The notes beneath the pieces are model-generated. The model was not told the origin of the DNA. It saw only the letters and a list, made by a program, of their open reading frames with translations, and did no database searches. A stretch of 64,000 nt of DNA from Acanthochromis polyacanthus. Lineage: Eukaryota > Chordata > Actinopteri > Pomacentridae. A program made the position numbers and the translations under genes. Of the stretch, positions 1 through 10,040 are shown one piece after another; the first letter of the stretch is position 1, and every line of letters starts with the position of its first letter. The stretch lies in contig NC_067113.1 of NCBI RefSeq assembly GCF_021347895.1, positions 5,066,251 through 5,130,250 on the forward strand, read 5' to 3'.

Positions 1-730
1 GGGTGCCTGACAGAACAGCCTTAAAACTGTAAGGTAATTGTTGATTGCTTCATACTCATCAGCAGTGAAAGGCACTGTTGGTGCTTCGAGATGAACCAAA
101 ACGTATATGCAGTTGGGCCTGGTTGGAATTTAAAATAAAAAGCAAATTAAAGAGATCCGTATCAAATCTACTGATCAATAACAAGAGTCGGCTATGGCTC
201 TTATGTTGGTATTAATTCAAAAATTGAACTGCTCTAAACTGCTGACGAGTACCTGAAACAGTGAACAGTAATACCACATACTGCTGGACTACCTGCACTC
301 TAAATGAGAAACTGACATGAAGAAAACTAGAAATTAAATAAAAGGGATGGCATGGTGTACTGGCAACAAAAAATCCAGCTACATCAAGCCTAAAGTAAAG
401 CCAAAACTAAAGAGCAGGTGTCAACAGAACACATATTGAACTGCGTTCTTTTGAGCTGTGATTCGATTCTTGATGCAGAATTTTATGGCCAACCAGTTTC
501 TGCCTTTTGAGAGCAGCTTTTTCAATTTCAAGGCACTTTTCACAGGAACATTGCACGTTACGATGAAGGACATCATGTGCTTCTAGCCACCATGGATCTT
601 TTTTTTTTTTTTTTTTTTTGTCTGCATTTACTCTCATTGTTTAATTCCACATCATAACAGGAAAGCCGTCTATGGGAGAGAAATCTCAAGGGAGTGGTGA
701 AGGGAATGGACAGCATTTCACAAATCTCCC
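1..730. other. Gene-free left edge with a poly-T tract
   Basis: No supported gene. A poly-T tract lies at about 599-619. On the minus strand a 76-codon frame runs through it (poly-Lys, then a Cys-containing helix-like stretch with CSCEKCLEIEK), but no splice signals, homologue or second exon were found, so I do not call it a gene. Confidence 0.6.
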
Positions 731-1925
731 TTAACCCTTGTGTGGTGTTCATATTTTTGTTACACAGCAAGTGTTCGCGGGTCTGGTGGACCCACTGCAT
801 TTTGGGGTTTTCAATTCAACACAAATAATTTTATGTTAAAATACTCAACAGATGTTTTCCCTCAGTCCAATTACAAGCAATATAAACAATATAAATGGTA
901 AATATTTGCCCTTTACCTTTGTTGGATCACATTTATGAATAAAAGTGCTACTCGTTTTTGTTAGTTTTTTTTTTTAAATAAAAAGTAATTATTAAAAGAA
1001 AATCAATTATAATCAAGGTAGGAGTGAAAACAAACAAATTTATAGATGAAGCTAGGCTTTTCATAACTACTGACTTTTATTTATTTGAATTTCATTAGAA
1101 ATTTAAACTATTCCGAACAGTTTAAACATCAGAGGCTGAACACATGCAATAAACATGTCTGTCTAGACAACACATCAACCTCATTAAATACATTATTTTG
1201 TCACACCTATACAACACATGAGGGGCAGAGTTTTACTGTGTGTGTGTTGCATATGTATTTCTGGCACTTGATTCATGTATACTGTGTTTTTCTGTCCATC
1301 TTGGGTCCACACACTTCGCAGCGCTTCTTTTTGCTGTTGCTGGCTGCAACCTAGAATAATGAAAAGATCAGGAATTTTACTAACTCTCTCTCTCTCTTAG
1401 AAGACATGAATGTCAGACCAACTGCAATAGCATCACACACTTACTTCAGACTCTCCAGGTGGTGGTTCTGTAGGTTGGGTGGCTGGAGCACCAGCATTCT
1501 CATCCTGAATCCTCCTCATGATTGCTGCAGAGGCTGGAGTTCTTAGAACATGTTGTTGTCTTTGTATTTGAGGCCTCACCAGTGCCTTTCCCAGTTTCTC
1601 AAGAAAGAGAAAAAGAGAGAAGGGCAACGTGTCTTTGATGGGTAAAGCTGTTCATCAATTGTGATGTGCTGACCAGGTCTGTAGAATGTGATGCAGTTCT
1701 TTCAAAATGATTCCCATAATTCAGAAATGGCTGCAAACTTGTCTGTCTGCACTCGCTCAGCCCGTGTATTCTTGCTATCAAAGCGTAGGTGCCGCATGAT
1801 GTCTTTGAAGCGGTCTCTAGTCATTGTTGCCATAATCCATTTGTTTCCATACATCTCTGACCAGTTGTCAGACAATGATGGAACCTTAGTCACCCCTCGC
1901 CAGATGATAACTGCCAGCTGGCGGG
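731..1925 (-). mobile_element. Internally deleted piggyBac transposon (piggyBac-1)
   Basis: The left end is a TTAA at 731-734 followed by CCTTGTGTGG, the usual arrangement of a piggyBac terminus, and the coding remnants inside read on the minus strand toward it. The matching right terminus is not visible: at about 1,925 the sequence passes abruptly into a LINE endonuclease fragment. The whole DDD catalytic core is missing, so this copy could not have made a working transposase. About 540 bp of AT-rich 3' sequence separates the C-terminal codons from the TTAA end. Confidence 0.75.
1273..1925 (-). pseudogene. piggyBac transposase fragment (PGBD4-like), core deleted
   Basis: Minus-strand frames give the segment just before the catalytic core (WSEMYGNKWIMATMTRD, then FKDIMRHLRFDSKN, 1,702-1,925) and a YRPGQHITIDEQLYPSKTR piece (about 1,640-1,690). 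These jump straight to the family's C-terminal linker (LGKALVRPQIQRQ and TPASAAIMRRIQ, 1,445-1,600). The reading then uses a clear intron, with donor GTAAGT at 1,444 and acceptor TTCTAG at 1,351, into a last exon that ends KKKRCEVCGPKMDRKTQYT and stops at 1,273. The last exon holds only the first Cys pair of the usual C-terminal cysteine finger, so the finger is truncated as well. In this family the transposase excises and inserts DNA at TTAA. Here the catalytic aspartates are absent and several frames must be combined, so it is a pseudogene. Identity is secure from multiple motifs; exact edges are approximate. Confidence 0.8.
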
Positions 1926-2080
1926 ATGTAAACACCGACCAGAATGAATGAAGCGAACTCACGGGGCGAGTGAAATGGTTTGCAGTTAATGAGGGATTCC
2001 AGGTCGGCTGAACAGTGTTTCTGGAGGTCGTATAGGGGCAAAAAAAATCGGATTTGGGTCACTTTAGCCTGCAGCGTGAA
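1926..2080 (-). pseudogene. LINE AP-endonuclease fragment
   Basis: The minus-strand frame contains INCKPFHSPREFASFILVGV and then YIPP. This is the hallmark segment of the apurinic-type endonuclease of fish non-LTR retrotransposons (a CKPFYSPREFA...VYIPPQA-like block). It ends exactly where piggyBac transposase sequence begins, with no intervening spacer. Only about 45 codons remain, too few to assign the LINE clade. Confidence 0.5.
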
Positions 2081-2615
2081 TGTAGCCTGAGACTCCCCAG
2101 CGGGAGCAGTTGTCTGCACGTGTGTCTGTGTCTCTGAGGGTGTGTGTGTCTGCGCGTGTCTTCATTTTTTATTTTTTTTTGCGTGCGTGTGTTTCTTCTG
2201 ACATGTGTATGTCTTTGTGTGTGGGTGTCTGTCATGGGCCAAGCAGTCAAGCACAAAATAACACAGGTTTAAAGTTAAAAAAAAGAATAATTTATTTTCC
2301 AAAAGCAACTTTTACAAACAAATGACCAATTAAATCAAAGCAAAGGGCCCTTAAAAGAGGTCAACAAAATATAACTCCACTGAAAACAAGAGTGACAGAA
2401 CCTAGACACCAACTCAAAGAACAGACCTCCCAGAATGAGACACTGGGGCAACATATATACTGATGGAACAGACCACATTTAACATACAGGAGGAAACTAT
2501 ATACACAATAAATAAAACTAACTAAATGAAACCCTGATTCCCCCCTATGATGTAGACATTTTTGGTATGGACCATGAGCGGACCTTCAGCATAAAGGTCC
2601 GCTCCGCCCTCAGCC
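2081..2615. other. GT-rich tract and unassigned sequence
   Basis: Positions 2,115-2,230 are an impure (GT)n tract that opens spurious reading frames on both strands. Positions 2,230-2,615 begin TGTCATGGGCC and are A-rich. They have the look of a retroelement flank, but no second terminus or TSD was found. No gene. Confidence 0.5.
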
Positions 2616-3169
2616 TAGTGATGGGTAGTGATGGCTGACCGAGGCTTTTTGAGGCTTCAACACTTCATTCAAAACTTGGTTCACTACTCGAGACTTCAAT
2701 GACACACAGTGCTCAAATAAGACATCTAGTGGTCAATAAAGTGAAGTGTGATTGATTGATTCGACACGCACATTCCTGTTTGACTGCACTAGATGATTGT
2801 ATAGGTTCTAGTGGATACAATAGTAATTATACTAGTACTAAAAATTACAATTGCTATTGAAGAGCTTGTTTCTTATTTGCCATGTCTGTCTGTAACCCTA
2901 TATACTCTTCACTTGCATTCTGCATTTTGAAACATTTAAACGTTGCTGCTACATTCATGAGATGTGATCTATAAATACAGACTGTCATTTTCACATTTAG
3001 CTGGTGAAAGATTCAGATTGTATTATGGATTTTGGCAATGTATGTCTTGGGGTTCATGGGTAAAGGGTCAGTAAAGAGGGTGTGATTGAAAACAGGGCAG
3101 TGGGTGTGCTTATTTAACAAGTTATGAGTTTTTATTCTGAAATAATAATACATCAACAGTGTTGGGACT

Positions 3170-5660
3170 CAAGTGATTCCTTCTTTTAGTTACAATCTCC
3201 CCAGCCTTAGAAAAAACCCGTTCACATGGCACAGATGAGGCTGGGGTACACAGAAAATGTTTTGCAACACTGTATAAGTTCGGGTACACAGTTCTGTGTG
3301 TGGCTCAGTAAGCCAATGCGTCTGCAGTTCTTTCAATTGGGGGATCAGCCAGGTAGTGGTTTACTTCAACAATAGCACTGGCTGTGATGCTTTGTTTGCC
3401 AGGCTCTGCTTGCATCTTCATCCAACAAGCTCCACAGTTGAACTTAAAAATATTTAAGATTATCATTATCAATGTCATTAGTCCTTCTTTTTTCATTATG
3501 GAAGAAAAAAAACCTGTGGGGTGGGCTGCTGGTGGTGGAGGATGAAGCTGTGGTGGTGCTTGAGATGTAGATGGCTGCTGGTGCTGCCTGACATTTTTTA
3601 TATTGATAATTGTGGTGCATTCTGTGATAAAGCATTCTTTCACACTTGCTGTTACTGTCTGATTTGTGAATCCAAAAGTGTCGCAACAGCCAGTGAACTG
3701 CTTTTCTTTGTCTTGAATTCGGTCAGCTAAACACCTTACCGGGTTCTGAGCCAGGTATTTTGCCATGGGGGTGGTGAGCTGGGAAAAGACCTGTTCAGTC
3801 GTGTGTCTCAAAACACGGTACAGGGGGATGATTTTTGATCCTGACACCCTCGTCTCCTCTGATAGCTCTACAGTTGCCACCTGGAATGCAGCCAGCAGCT
3901 GAAATGACAGGAAAGTCTGTTATCTGAATGCATAGACTGTGTGGTGAACTTGATTTTTATTGTTCAGTCTAGTGTGTTGCTCTGAGTGAGTAAACTCTTT
4001 TGCAATGACTATGCAATAAACCAACTAGACAATCTGAATTGAACCATCTTTTTTTTTTTCCTGTGGTTTTCTATAACATACCTTGATGCATTGCCATGTG
4101 ACTTCATGCTGCTGGTTGGTCAGAGGAGTCAGGTCTGTGTTCAGTGATGACAGCGCTAATGCCACTGCATCTCTCCTCATAGCGGCGCTGGAGCATTTCG
4201 AGGGTGCTGTTCCAGCATGTGTCCACTTTCAATTTCAGCTTCTTCACATTGCGACCGAGTTGCTGCTGCTGCATGTGGCTCAGCCTTTCATTTGTCATTG
4301 TGCTTGTTTTGAAGTAACTCCCTATCCTCCTGCGCAATGCTCTGATTTCATCCAGTCCAGGAGTGGCTTTGATGGAGTTTTTCACAACCAGGTTCAAACA
4401 GTGAGCAAGGCATTTGGATTGCCTCAAATGAAGATTGTTGCTGCAGCATTCATATTGCTGGCTGAGTCAGTGACAATGCACCTGATTTTGTTTGCAAGGC
4501 CCCACCCGGAAGTGTCAAAAACTTGCAATATCACGCCGTCCGCTAGAGTTGGCTCCAAAAAGCTTTTGCGCCATAGACCCCAATTCATTTTTGGAAAAAC
4601 AAATTTTATAGACTGATTTTCTACAGCTCAGGATTTTTTTCCTGTTTTTTTATGGTCAAAATGAGAGATCAGGTGGCCGATCTTAAAATAAATCAATACT
4701 AAATTTTAAATAAATCGTAAAAGTTGGCGGAGCCAGGGGGCGTGGCTATACTTGATAGACAGCAACAGAAGCCTCTGCGGTAAAATGTGGGTGGGATAAG
4801 AGAGTCTTCAGCCAATCCTGCCCCTAGTTGCTCTCCCGTCCAGCCTGTTTGACGCTTTTTACGTCACTGGCTCCAAAAATCCAAAACGGCGACCAGGAAG
4901 TAGCAAAATCCGGGCTTCATTTTCTCGGCATTGAAACTAACGGGTGACGTCGCGGTTAGTTCACGCCTGTGTGGGACCTTTGGAAAGGCTTGGCCCCAAG
5001 AAGAAGTGTGGACATCTGGTCATTACGACTGACATAGTGGCAGGTGACAACCAGATAAGCATCCATGTTAACTGAGATCCGACGTGAGGCTCACGGTCTC
5101 AACACCTTGGATCTCGGCCTTGGCCTTCTCCCTTTGCTCCTGATATTTTGCAAAGACCATATCCTTGAGAGCCCTTCTGGTTGGAAGAGCATATATGGGG
5201 TCCAGTTTTGCCATAAGCTCTTTGAATCCAGCATCCTCCACTACAGAGAACGGCTGAGAATCCTTGATGATGACGTTTACAAGAGCATGGTCAAGTTCAT
5301 TCTATTGCCTGAAAATTTTCATGGAGACAATACAATGCATTAGTTTAATTAAATACTAAGTGTTATTGAAATGTATCACAGGGCAACTTAAACCAAACTT
5401 ACAAGTCATAGGTAATTCTTTGTAAATGTCATGAACAGGCCTACCTGGGTTACTGGCAACAGCTGGCTGCTGCCTGTTCTCTGGCGCCGGTTCCCTCTCT
5501 CTTCCGTGCTTGGCCCTTAAATGCGTCAACATGGACGAGGCGTTGTTACTGTATGACAGCCTGGCCATCACACAGCAGACACTGGACCTGTGAAACAATC
5601 GGTTACCAAAGTGATCAGAATTTGAACGCATTCAAGTAATTATATTTTCTACAGCGACTG
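3170..5660 (-). pseudogene. hAT-A transposase (BED zinc finger, RNase H fold, dimerisation domain), decayed
   Basis: Reading minus strand: a BED-finger segment (SSVCCVMARLSYSNNASSML, then THLRAKHG, about 5,500-5,590); the start of the catalytic fold (VIIKDSQPFSVVEDAGFKEL and ALPTRRALKDMVFAKYQEQ, 5,090-5,290); HYVSRNDQMSTLLLGAKPF (about 5,000); IRCIVTDSASNMNAA (about 4,450-4,490); CLAHCLNLVVKNSIKA and DTCWNSTLEML (4,180-4,410); and the C-terminal dimerisation domain ending ERVFSKAGEIVTKRRNHL (about 3,170-3,310). The tryptophan expected in the dimerisation domain's 'AYW' is a TGA at about 3,306. An unrelated block interrupts the frame at 4.51-4.96 kb. The family excises DNA and leaves 8-bp duplications. 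This copy is inactive. Confidence 0.85.
4510..4965. repeat. Unidentified insertion inside hAT-A transposase
   Basis: The hAT reading frame is coherent up to about 4,965 (...AKPF...SHTG) and resumes at about 4,510 (WGLANKIRCIVTD). The sequence between has stops in all minus frames and includes low-copy-looking motifs such as GCGCCATAGACC and CATTGAAACTAACGGGTGAC. No inverted repeats or target duplication could be fixed, so the type is unknown and the edges are inferred from the host frame. Confidence 0.5.
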
Positions 5661-6789
5661 TCGCAAACTGATGGGGTGAATCCGAGCAGAGAGTACACGT
5701 CAGAGCGGGTGCAGACAAGGTTTATTTCACGGAGAGGAGGGGGGTTGTCGTGCCAGGGGTGCCGCACGTTGGAGATCCAGGAGGCGCGGGGGAGCCCGGA
5801 GGCAGCCCGCGAATTAGGCAGGACAGGCGGGGGGAAACCAGAGCGGGAAGCCAGGGAAGGGAGCCAAGGATGGGGATCAAAGAGGGGAACCAAGGAGGGC
5901 TCGGTGCCGGCGGGGTTCAGGAGGGGATCTGGAATCTTCAGGGAGGCAGGCAGGACAGGCAGAGGTCCGAAAAGCTGGATCCTTCTAGTGGAGAAGGGAG
6001 CAGAGAGAAGAATTAGTTTCGTCCTTCAGAACGCAAGAACTTCACACTGCTAGAGAGCAACTGACTGTATAGTCGCGGTTAACAATCTGGCGCAGAGTGG
6101 AGGAATGAACCGGTCTTTATTGCTGCAGGTGTAATCAGTGGAATGGGCTCCAGCTCAATGGCGATTTTAGAGAGTGGCCTGGGGTGGCCGGGGCCACCCC
6201 TGAAATCTCATTGGCCACCCCTGCGGCCACCCCAGATCTGATAGGTAGTTGGTCACATGGGCGTAACGGACGCGGGGTACGCATGGGACATGTCCCCCGC
6301 ACTTTCCACATCTGTCCCCTCTGTCCCCCGCACTTTTTTCAGCCGTTACAACAGCTAAACCCGTTATTAGCATCCAGTAACGTGTTTTCCCGAGCCGTCT
6401 TTGAATGCACCATGAGCGCATGCTAACGCAGGTGTTCCACAGGAGACGTGCTGCTGTGCTGAGCAGTGCTGAACGTGCGTCTGGAGTAATGTTTAGCAAA
6501 CCAGCCAGAGCCAGCAAGAAGCAAAAAACTTTACACGGTTCTTTCCAAACAAACCGTGTAAGTTGTGTGACCATGTTGGATGCAAACAATGTTAGACTTG
6601 TTAGCTAAATGATGACAAGGTAAAACGTGGCAATATATCAATATGTTAAGCTAGTTAATAATTTAAATGCTGTTGCCTCCGTTACATTACTGCTAATTAG
6701 TTTATTCTTGGAATAAACCCAGTCCTCTTTCATTTCTGGGCAGAAGATGTGCTCACAATTGCTCTCCATGTATTTAAGTCTTTTGGTCC

Positions 6790-7235
6790 TAAAAGAGGAG
6801 AGTCAGGGAGGAGAAAAAAGAATAGGCTATCTATGGTATAAAAGTGGTTAAATTTGCAACTATTTTTACTGCTTCTCTTTCAAATTCTATCTCAGAATTT
6901 TGATTTTCAGATTTAATGATTATTTCCATAACAAAGAGCAGAGTCAGGCAGGAGATGGACCAGAGGCGGCGGCCAGCAGTAATGTTGACCATGCAGGGTC
7001 TGCAGAGGTGAAAAAAAAATATCAGTGGCTGAGAAAAAAATATGTATCTATGGGTTAAAGTGATTTTGAGGTTAAATTCTACTGCAATTTTTACTCTTCC
7101 TAATGCTATTTCAGAATTTTTCTTACCACATTTTTTAATGTTTATTGCCATAACAGAGCAGAGTCAGGGAGGAGATGGATCAGAGGCCAGCAGCAGGGAC
7201 AAGCATGTAGGGTCTTTACAGGTAAGGAGAGATTA
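6790..7235. repeat. Short direct repeats inside the inner hAT
   Basis: The block GAG(C)AGAGTCAGGSAGGAG recurs at about 6,793, 6,931 and 7,153, each time embedded in similar sequence (GATGGAYCAGAGGC, then GGGTCT..A.AGGT, then TATCTATGG and a T-rich stretch with TTTTTACT). These look like three diverged copies of a 140-220 bp unit. Confidence 0.6.
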
Positions 7236-7705
7236 TAACTTCCTGAGAATAAGATATCTATTGCAGGGAGAAACCAGGCAGTACTGATCATTTCATGTTC
7301 AGTGTTTGGCACCTTTGGCTACTTGTCCAGTAGATGTTCAAGGGACATTGTTGTCAACTCAACTAGAGTTTTGCCACTAAAGCTTTAGATTTTATAGCTT
7401 AAAGTTTTATAGTTTAAAGAACTAGCCTAGTTGGTCCCCTGGTATTGTACTGTGGCTGTTAGGGATTATGTGGTTCTTTAGCCACTAAGGACGGTGCAAT
7501 TAAATGTAAGAGAATGATAAATCTCTCTGAAAAATTTGTCCTGCTCACTTCTGAGATGGTGGTTACGCCCATGGTTGGTCAAGTTCGTCAACACGAGAAA
7601 CAAGAGAAATTCTGTCAATCAATGATAGAAACGTCACACGTGTAGCTACTATGCAAGGTGCTCGGATATTTTTTTACAATGCTGGTTTTGCCACTCAACA
7701 CTGAG

Positions 7706-7782
7706 ATGCCGGACTTCTGTTCAGCCTATGGATGCTCTGAGGGCTGTAAGGAAACAAGAGCTCGTGGGATTACTTTTCACAT
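7706..7782 (+). pseudogene. THAP zinc-finger first exon (isolated)
   Basis: ATG at 7,706 opens MPDFCSAYGCSEGCKETRAR followed by GITFH, then a splice donor GTAAGA at 7,783. This is the first half of a THAP domain (C2CH zinc finger): the first cysteine pair, C-x4-C, and the characteristic GITFH that precedes the first intron in many THAP genes. No second THAP exon with the C..H half, nor any transposase body, was found downstream before 8,504. hAT-derived THAP proteins exist, so it may be the relic of the element's own gene. It might instead have been carried in separately. Confidence 0.65.
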
Positions 7783-8877
7783 GTAAGATGTATGTAAGGA
7801 ATAATATATTGTTAGCAGGTTGTCATAGCTAGAGTGAAATAAACGCCGAGAAGACGGATAGAACCCCATCAACTCCGTGTCTGGCTTCTACTACCCATGA
7901 TCTAACAGCTCTCTACATCATCGTGTGTATTACACAGCTGCTTACTGGTGAAATAACTAATCTGAGACAATTTTTTGTTTAAAATTCGATGTTATGAATC
8001 TAGCATTCCTAGCAACTTACTGCAGTAATTGGTAGAAGATGGCGCTTCAGTTAGTAAAGCAACAATACAGGTGACACAGTTGATGAGCTGATGACTGATA
8101 ATGTTATTCTACAGGATGAGTTGAGAGCAGTTGAATTTTGCTAATCTAATCTAATTTGTGAAGAGATGAGGACTTTAATCCAAGGAAATGGCTCTTAGAA
8201 AATTTGTACCCTATCCTGAACATATTTTACTGATTTAGAGTAGTTAAAATAACCAGATATAATTGAGGACTGTAATAATGGGAAATGGAATTTAAAAATA
8301 AACCAGAATAGACACCTTTATTCAACACTTATGAGACAGGAACTCATGGGAGAAAGAGGGGATGTCACATGCAGCAAAGTATTGGGGTTTGAACTGTGGT
8401 CGGCTGCGTACATGGCATTAAACTCTGCTATGCCGTAGCCACCCTACACTAGCTTTGTGTCCTATCAAGGCCACCCCGGTAAAAAAGTCCTGGATACGCC
8501 ACTGCTCCAGCTGTCCAGACTCCGGGGAAGCGGTCGATTACCTGAGTGGAGGCAGCCGTGTTTCTGCACACTCGGTGCAGAGCTGGGGAGAGAGAAAGCG
8601 GGGAGACGGATGGGAAAAGGGGATTTGGATGCCAGGTGGGACTGAAGGGGGTGAGGAGGGAGCCCTGACAGCGACAGCATTGTACATGAGGGCTTGCCCT
8701 GAGTTTTCCAATGTAAATGTAGATGAAATAAAAATAACACTCGTCGTTGCCTTGTTAATCGGCAGCAATTGAAAATCCTCCCATGCACGGGACCTTTTTC
8801 AAGTTAGCTCTTGCTGCGGCTCCATCTATCTAGATATATATAGCTATGTATCTAGCTAGATCTAGCTTATCGATCTC

Positions 8878-8903
8878 TGTGTGTGTGTGTATGTGTGTGT
8901 GTG

Positions 8904-8943
<40 letters not shown>
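8878..8943. repeat. Compound (GT)n(AT)n microsatellite
   Basis: Alternating GTGTGT passing into TATATA; a simple repeat in the 5' region of hAT-A. The surrounding 8,671-9,293 holds no supported exon. Confidence 0.9.
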
Positions 8944-8944
<1 letters not shown>

Positions 8945-9293
8945 TCTCTCTCTAATGTTAATGAGGACAATCTACCCATCTATGAAATACGCAATCTGAC
9001 ACACAACTCACGGCAACAACAAAACCAACCTACTCTGTGAAAAACAATTTAAATGAATGACGCTAAATAGGGATCTCCTATCCCGGAACACTCTCGATCC
9101 CGCCAAGTGATTCACGTGACAAACTGAACCAATCAGGTGATTCGAAGCAGTTGAGTGCTTAGAATGTCGCTGAAGTGATTCAAACGTCACGGGTCACGTG
9201 ACCAAACCACGCTTCGGCACAGTGGTTCGATACATTTGCTTCATGGGCTATCGCGCATGTGTCGAAGCCTCGGGTATCAAAAGACCATCACTA

Positions 9294-10036
9294 GTGATGG
9301 GATGATGATGCCTCAAGGAGTGTATTGACACACTACCAAACTGTGTTGGCCACTCAATAGTGACCTCTGCAGTAGTTCTAAAATCATTGCAATTAAGCAC
9401 AATGAAAATATGATGGAAAAACTCACATGCTGCAAACCCAACATCAGCCTGTGAAATAATATTTAGTCTTTATTTAATTGCTAGTCTTTTACTGAAAATG
9501 TGATCTCATCATTGTATAATTTCATTTGCTCAAATTGTTCACGGAGTTATTTATGAGAAGAGTTTTAAATTTGCTAAATACCTTGTTTGTGTAAATGCTA
9601 AAATGAGTTGGTATGTAAAATATAGCAAACTTGTCCATAATAAAATGCAGAGTTCCAATTAACTTATGTATGGATTTTTTTTTTTTAACTTAAGTGTTCA
9701 ATCATATAAAATAACAGACTAAAAATGGATTCATTCACATATTTTTGTAGTGTCTTTTCTCCAAGGCGATTTCTTCTTGGACACCAGTTCCCCTGCTTTA
9801 GAAAAAACTCTCACAGGGTACAGATGAGGATATGTTTTCTGGTTATTTTTCCAATATTGCAATGGATCTTGTGTTCTGGGTGTGTTGGTTTCAGCCAGGT
9901 ATCGTTGGGCTTCAACTATGGAATCGGCTGTAGGATTCGATTCTGTCGGCTGGGAGTATCTGTATTTAGTCTTGAATAGATTTGGATTTAACACTGAAAT
10001 AATGACTTGTATAAGACAGTTGTTCATATTCACCAT
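9294..10036 (-). mobile_element. hAT transposon B, terminal part (same family as hAT-A), cut by L1
   Basis: This continues the terminus TAGTGATGGG whose first bases lie at 2,616-2,625 on the other side of hAT-A. The sub-terminal region has the same CCTCAAG... layout as hAT-A. On the minus strand a 101-codon frame (9,731-10,036) encodes the hAT dimerisation domain: DPLQYWKNNQKTYPHLYP and RVFSKAGELVSKKKSPWRKD. Here the 'YW' tryptophan that hAT-A has lost is kept. A few residues between the two blocks are missing, so it is decayed. Upstream transposase sequence is absent because an L1 abuts at about 10,037. Confidence 0.8.
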
Positions 10037-10040
10037 CTGC

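Larger units (their letters stand above)
6156..8504 (+). mobile_element. hAT element with CAATGGCG/CGCCACTG termini, inserted in the LTR-like element
   Basis: A perfect 8-bp duplication CTCCAGCT (6,148-6,155 and 8,505-8,512) flanks a 2,349-bp block starting CAATGGCG and ending CGCCACTG, which are hAT-type inverted ends. Both sub-terminal regions carry GGCCACCCC blocks, as in fish hATs of the Zaphod-like kind (family assignment from memory, moderate). Coding content is nearly gone. One THAP-type first exon remains (7,706-7,782) and a short tandem repeat lies at 6,790-7,235. Confidence 0.85.
5659..8670 (-). mobile_element. TGTC...GACA LTR-like element, copy 1 (split by a hAT)
   Basis: Starts TGTCGCAAAC at 5,659 and ends CCCTGACA at 8,670, flanked by a perfect 5-bp duplication GCGAC (5,654-5,658 and 8,671-8,675). 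Without the inner hAT it is about 655 bp. On the minus strand it begins TGTCAGGGCTCCCTCC. Internally it has a promoter-like core, GCAATAAAGACCGG then GCGCCAGATTGTT (plus-strand 6,085-6,125, reverse complement), shared with the copy at 51,762-54,376. TG...CA ends, a 5-bp TSD and one promoter core fit a solo LTR. No coding capacity. It interrupts the 5' part of the hAT-A gene. Confidence 0.8.
2626..9293 (-). mobile_element. hAT transposon A (BED-finger type) with nested insertions
   Basis: Termini are TAGTGATGG at 2,626 and CCATCACTA ending at 9,293, flanked by a perfect 8-bp duplication GTGATGGG (2,618-2,625 and 9,294-9,301), as expected for hAT. The target was the terminal inverted repeat of another element of the same family (hAT-B). 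Transposase remnants run on the minus strand. The element holds an LTR-like insertion (5,659-8,670), which itself holds another hAT (6,156-8,504), and a further unidentified insertion at about 4,510-4,965. Subtracting these leaves roughly 3.2 kb, a normal size for an autonomous hAT. Confidence 0.88.

Noticed and set aside
407..637. 76-codon minus-strand frame with poly-Lys
   Set aside because: Poly-Lys is the poly-T tract read in reverse; no splice sites, homologue or conserved partner exon.
2110..2325. 71-codon Val/Cys-rich frame
   Set aside because: A (GT)n tract read through; no gene features.
5676..6053. Two overlapping Gly/Arg-rich frames on plus
   Set aside because: They lie wholly inside the LTR-like element 5,659-8,670, in purine-rich non-coding sequence.
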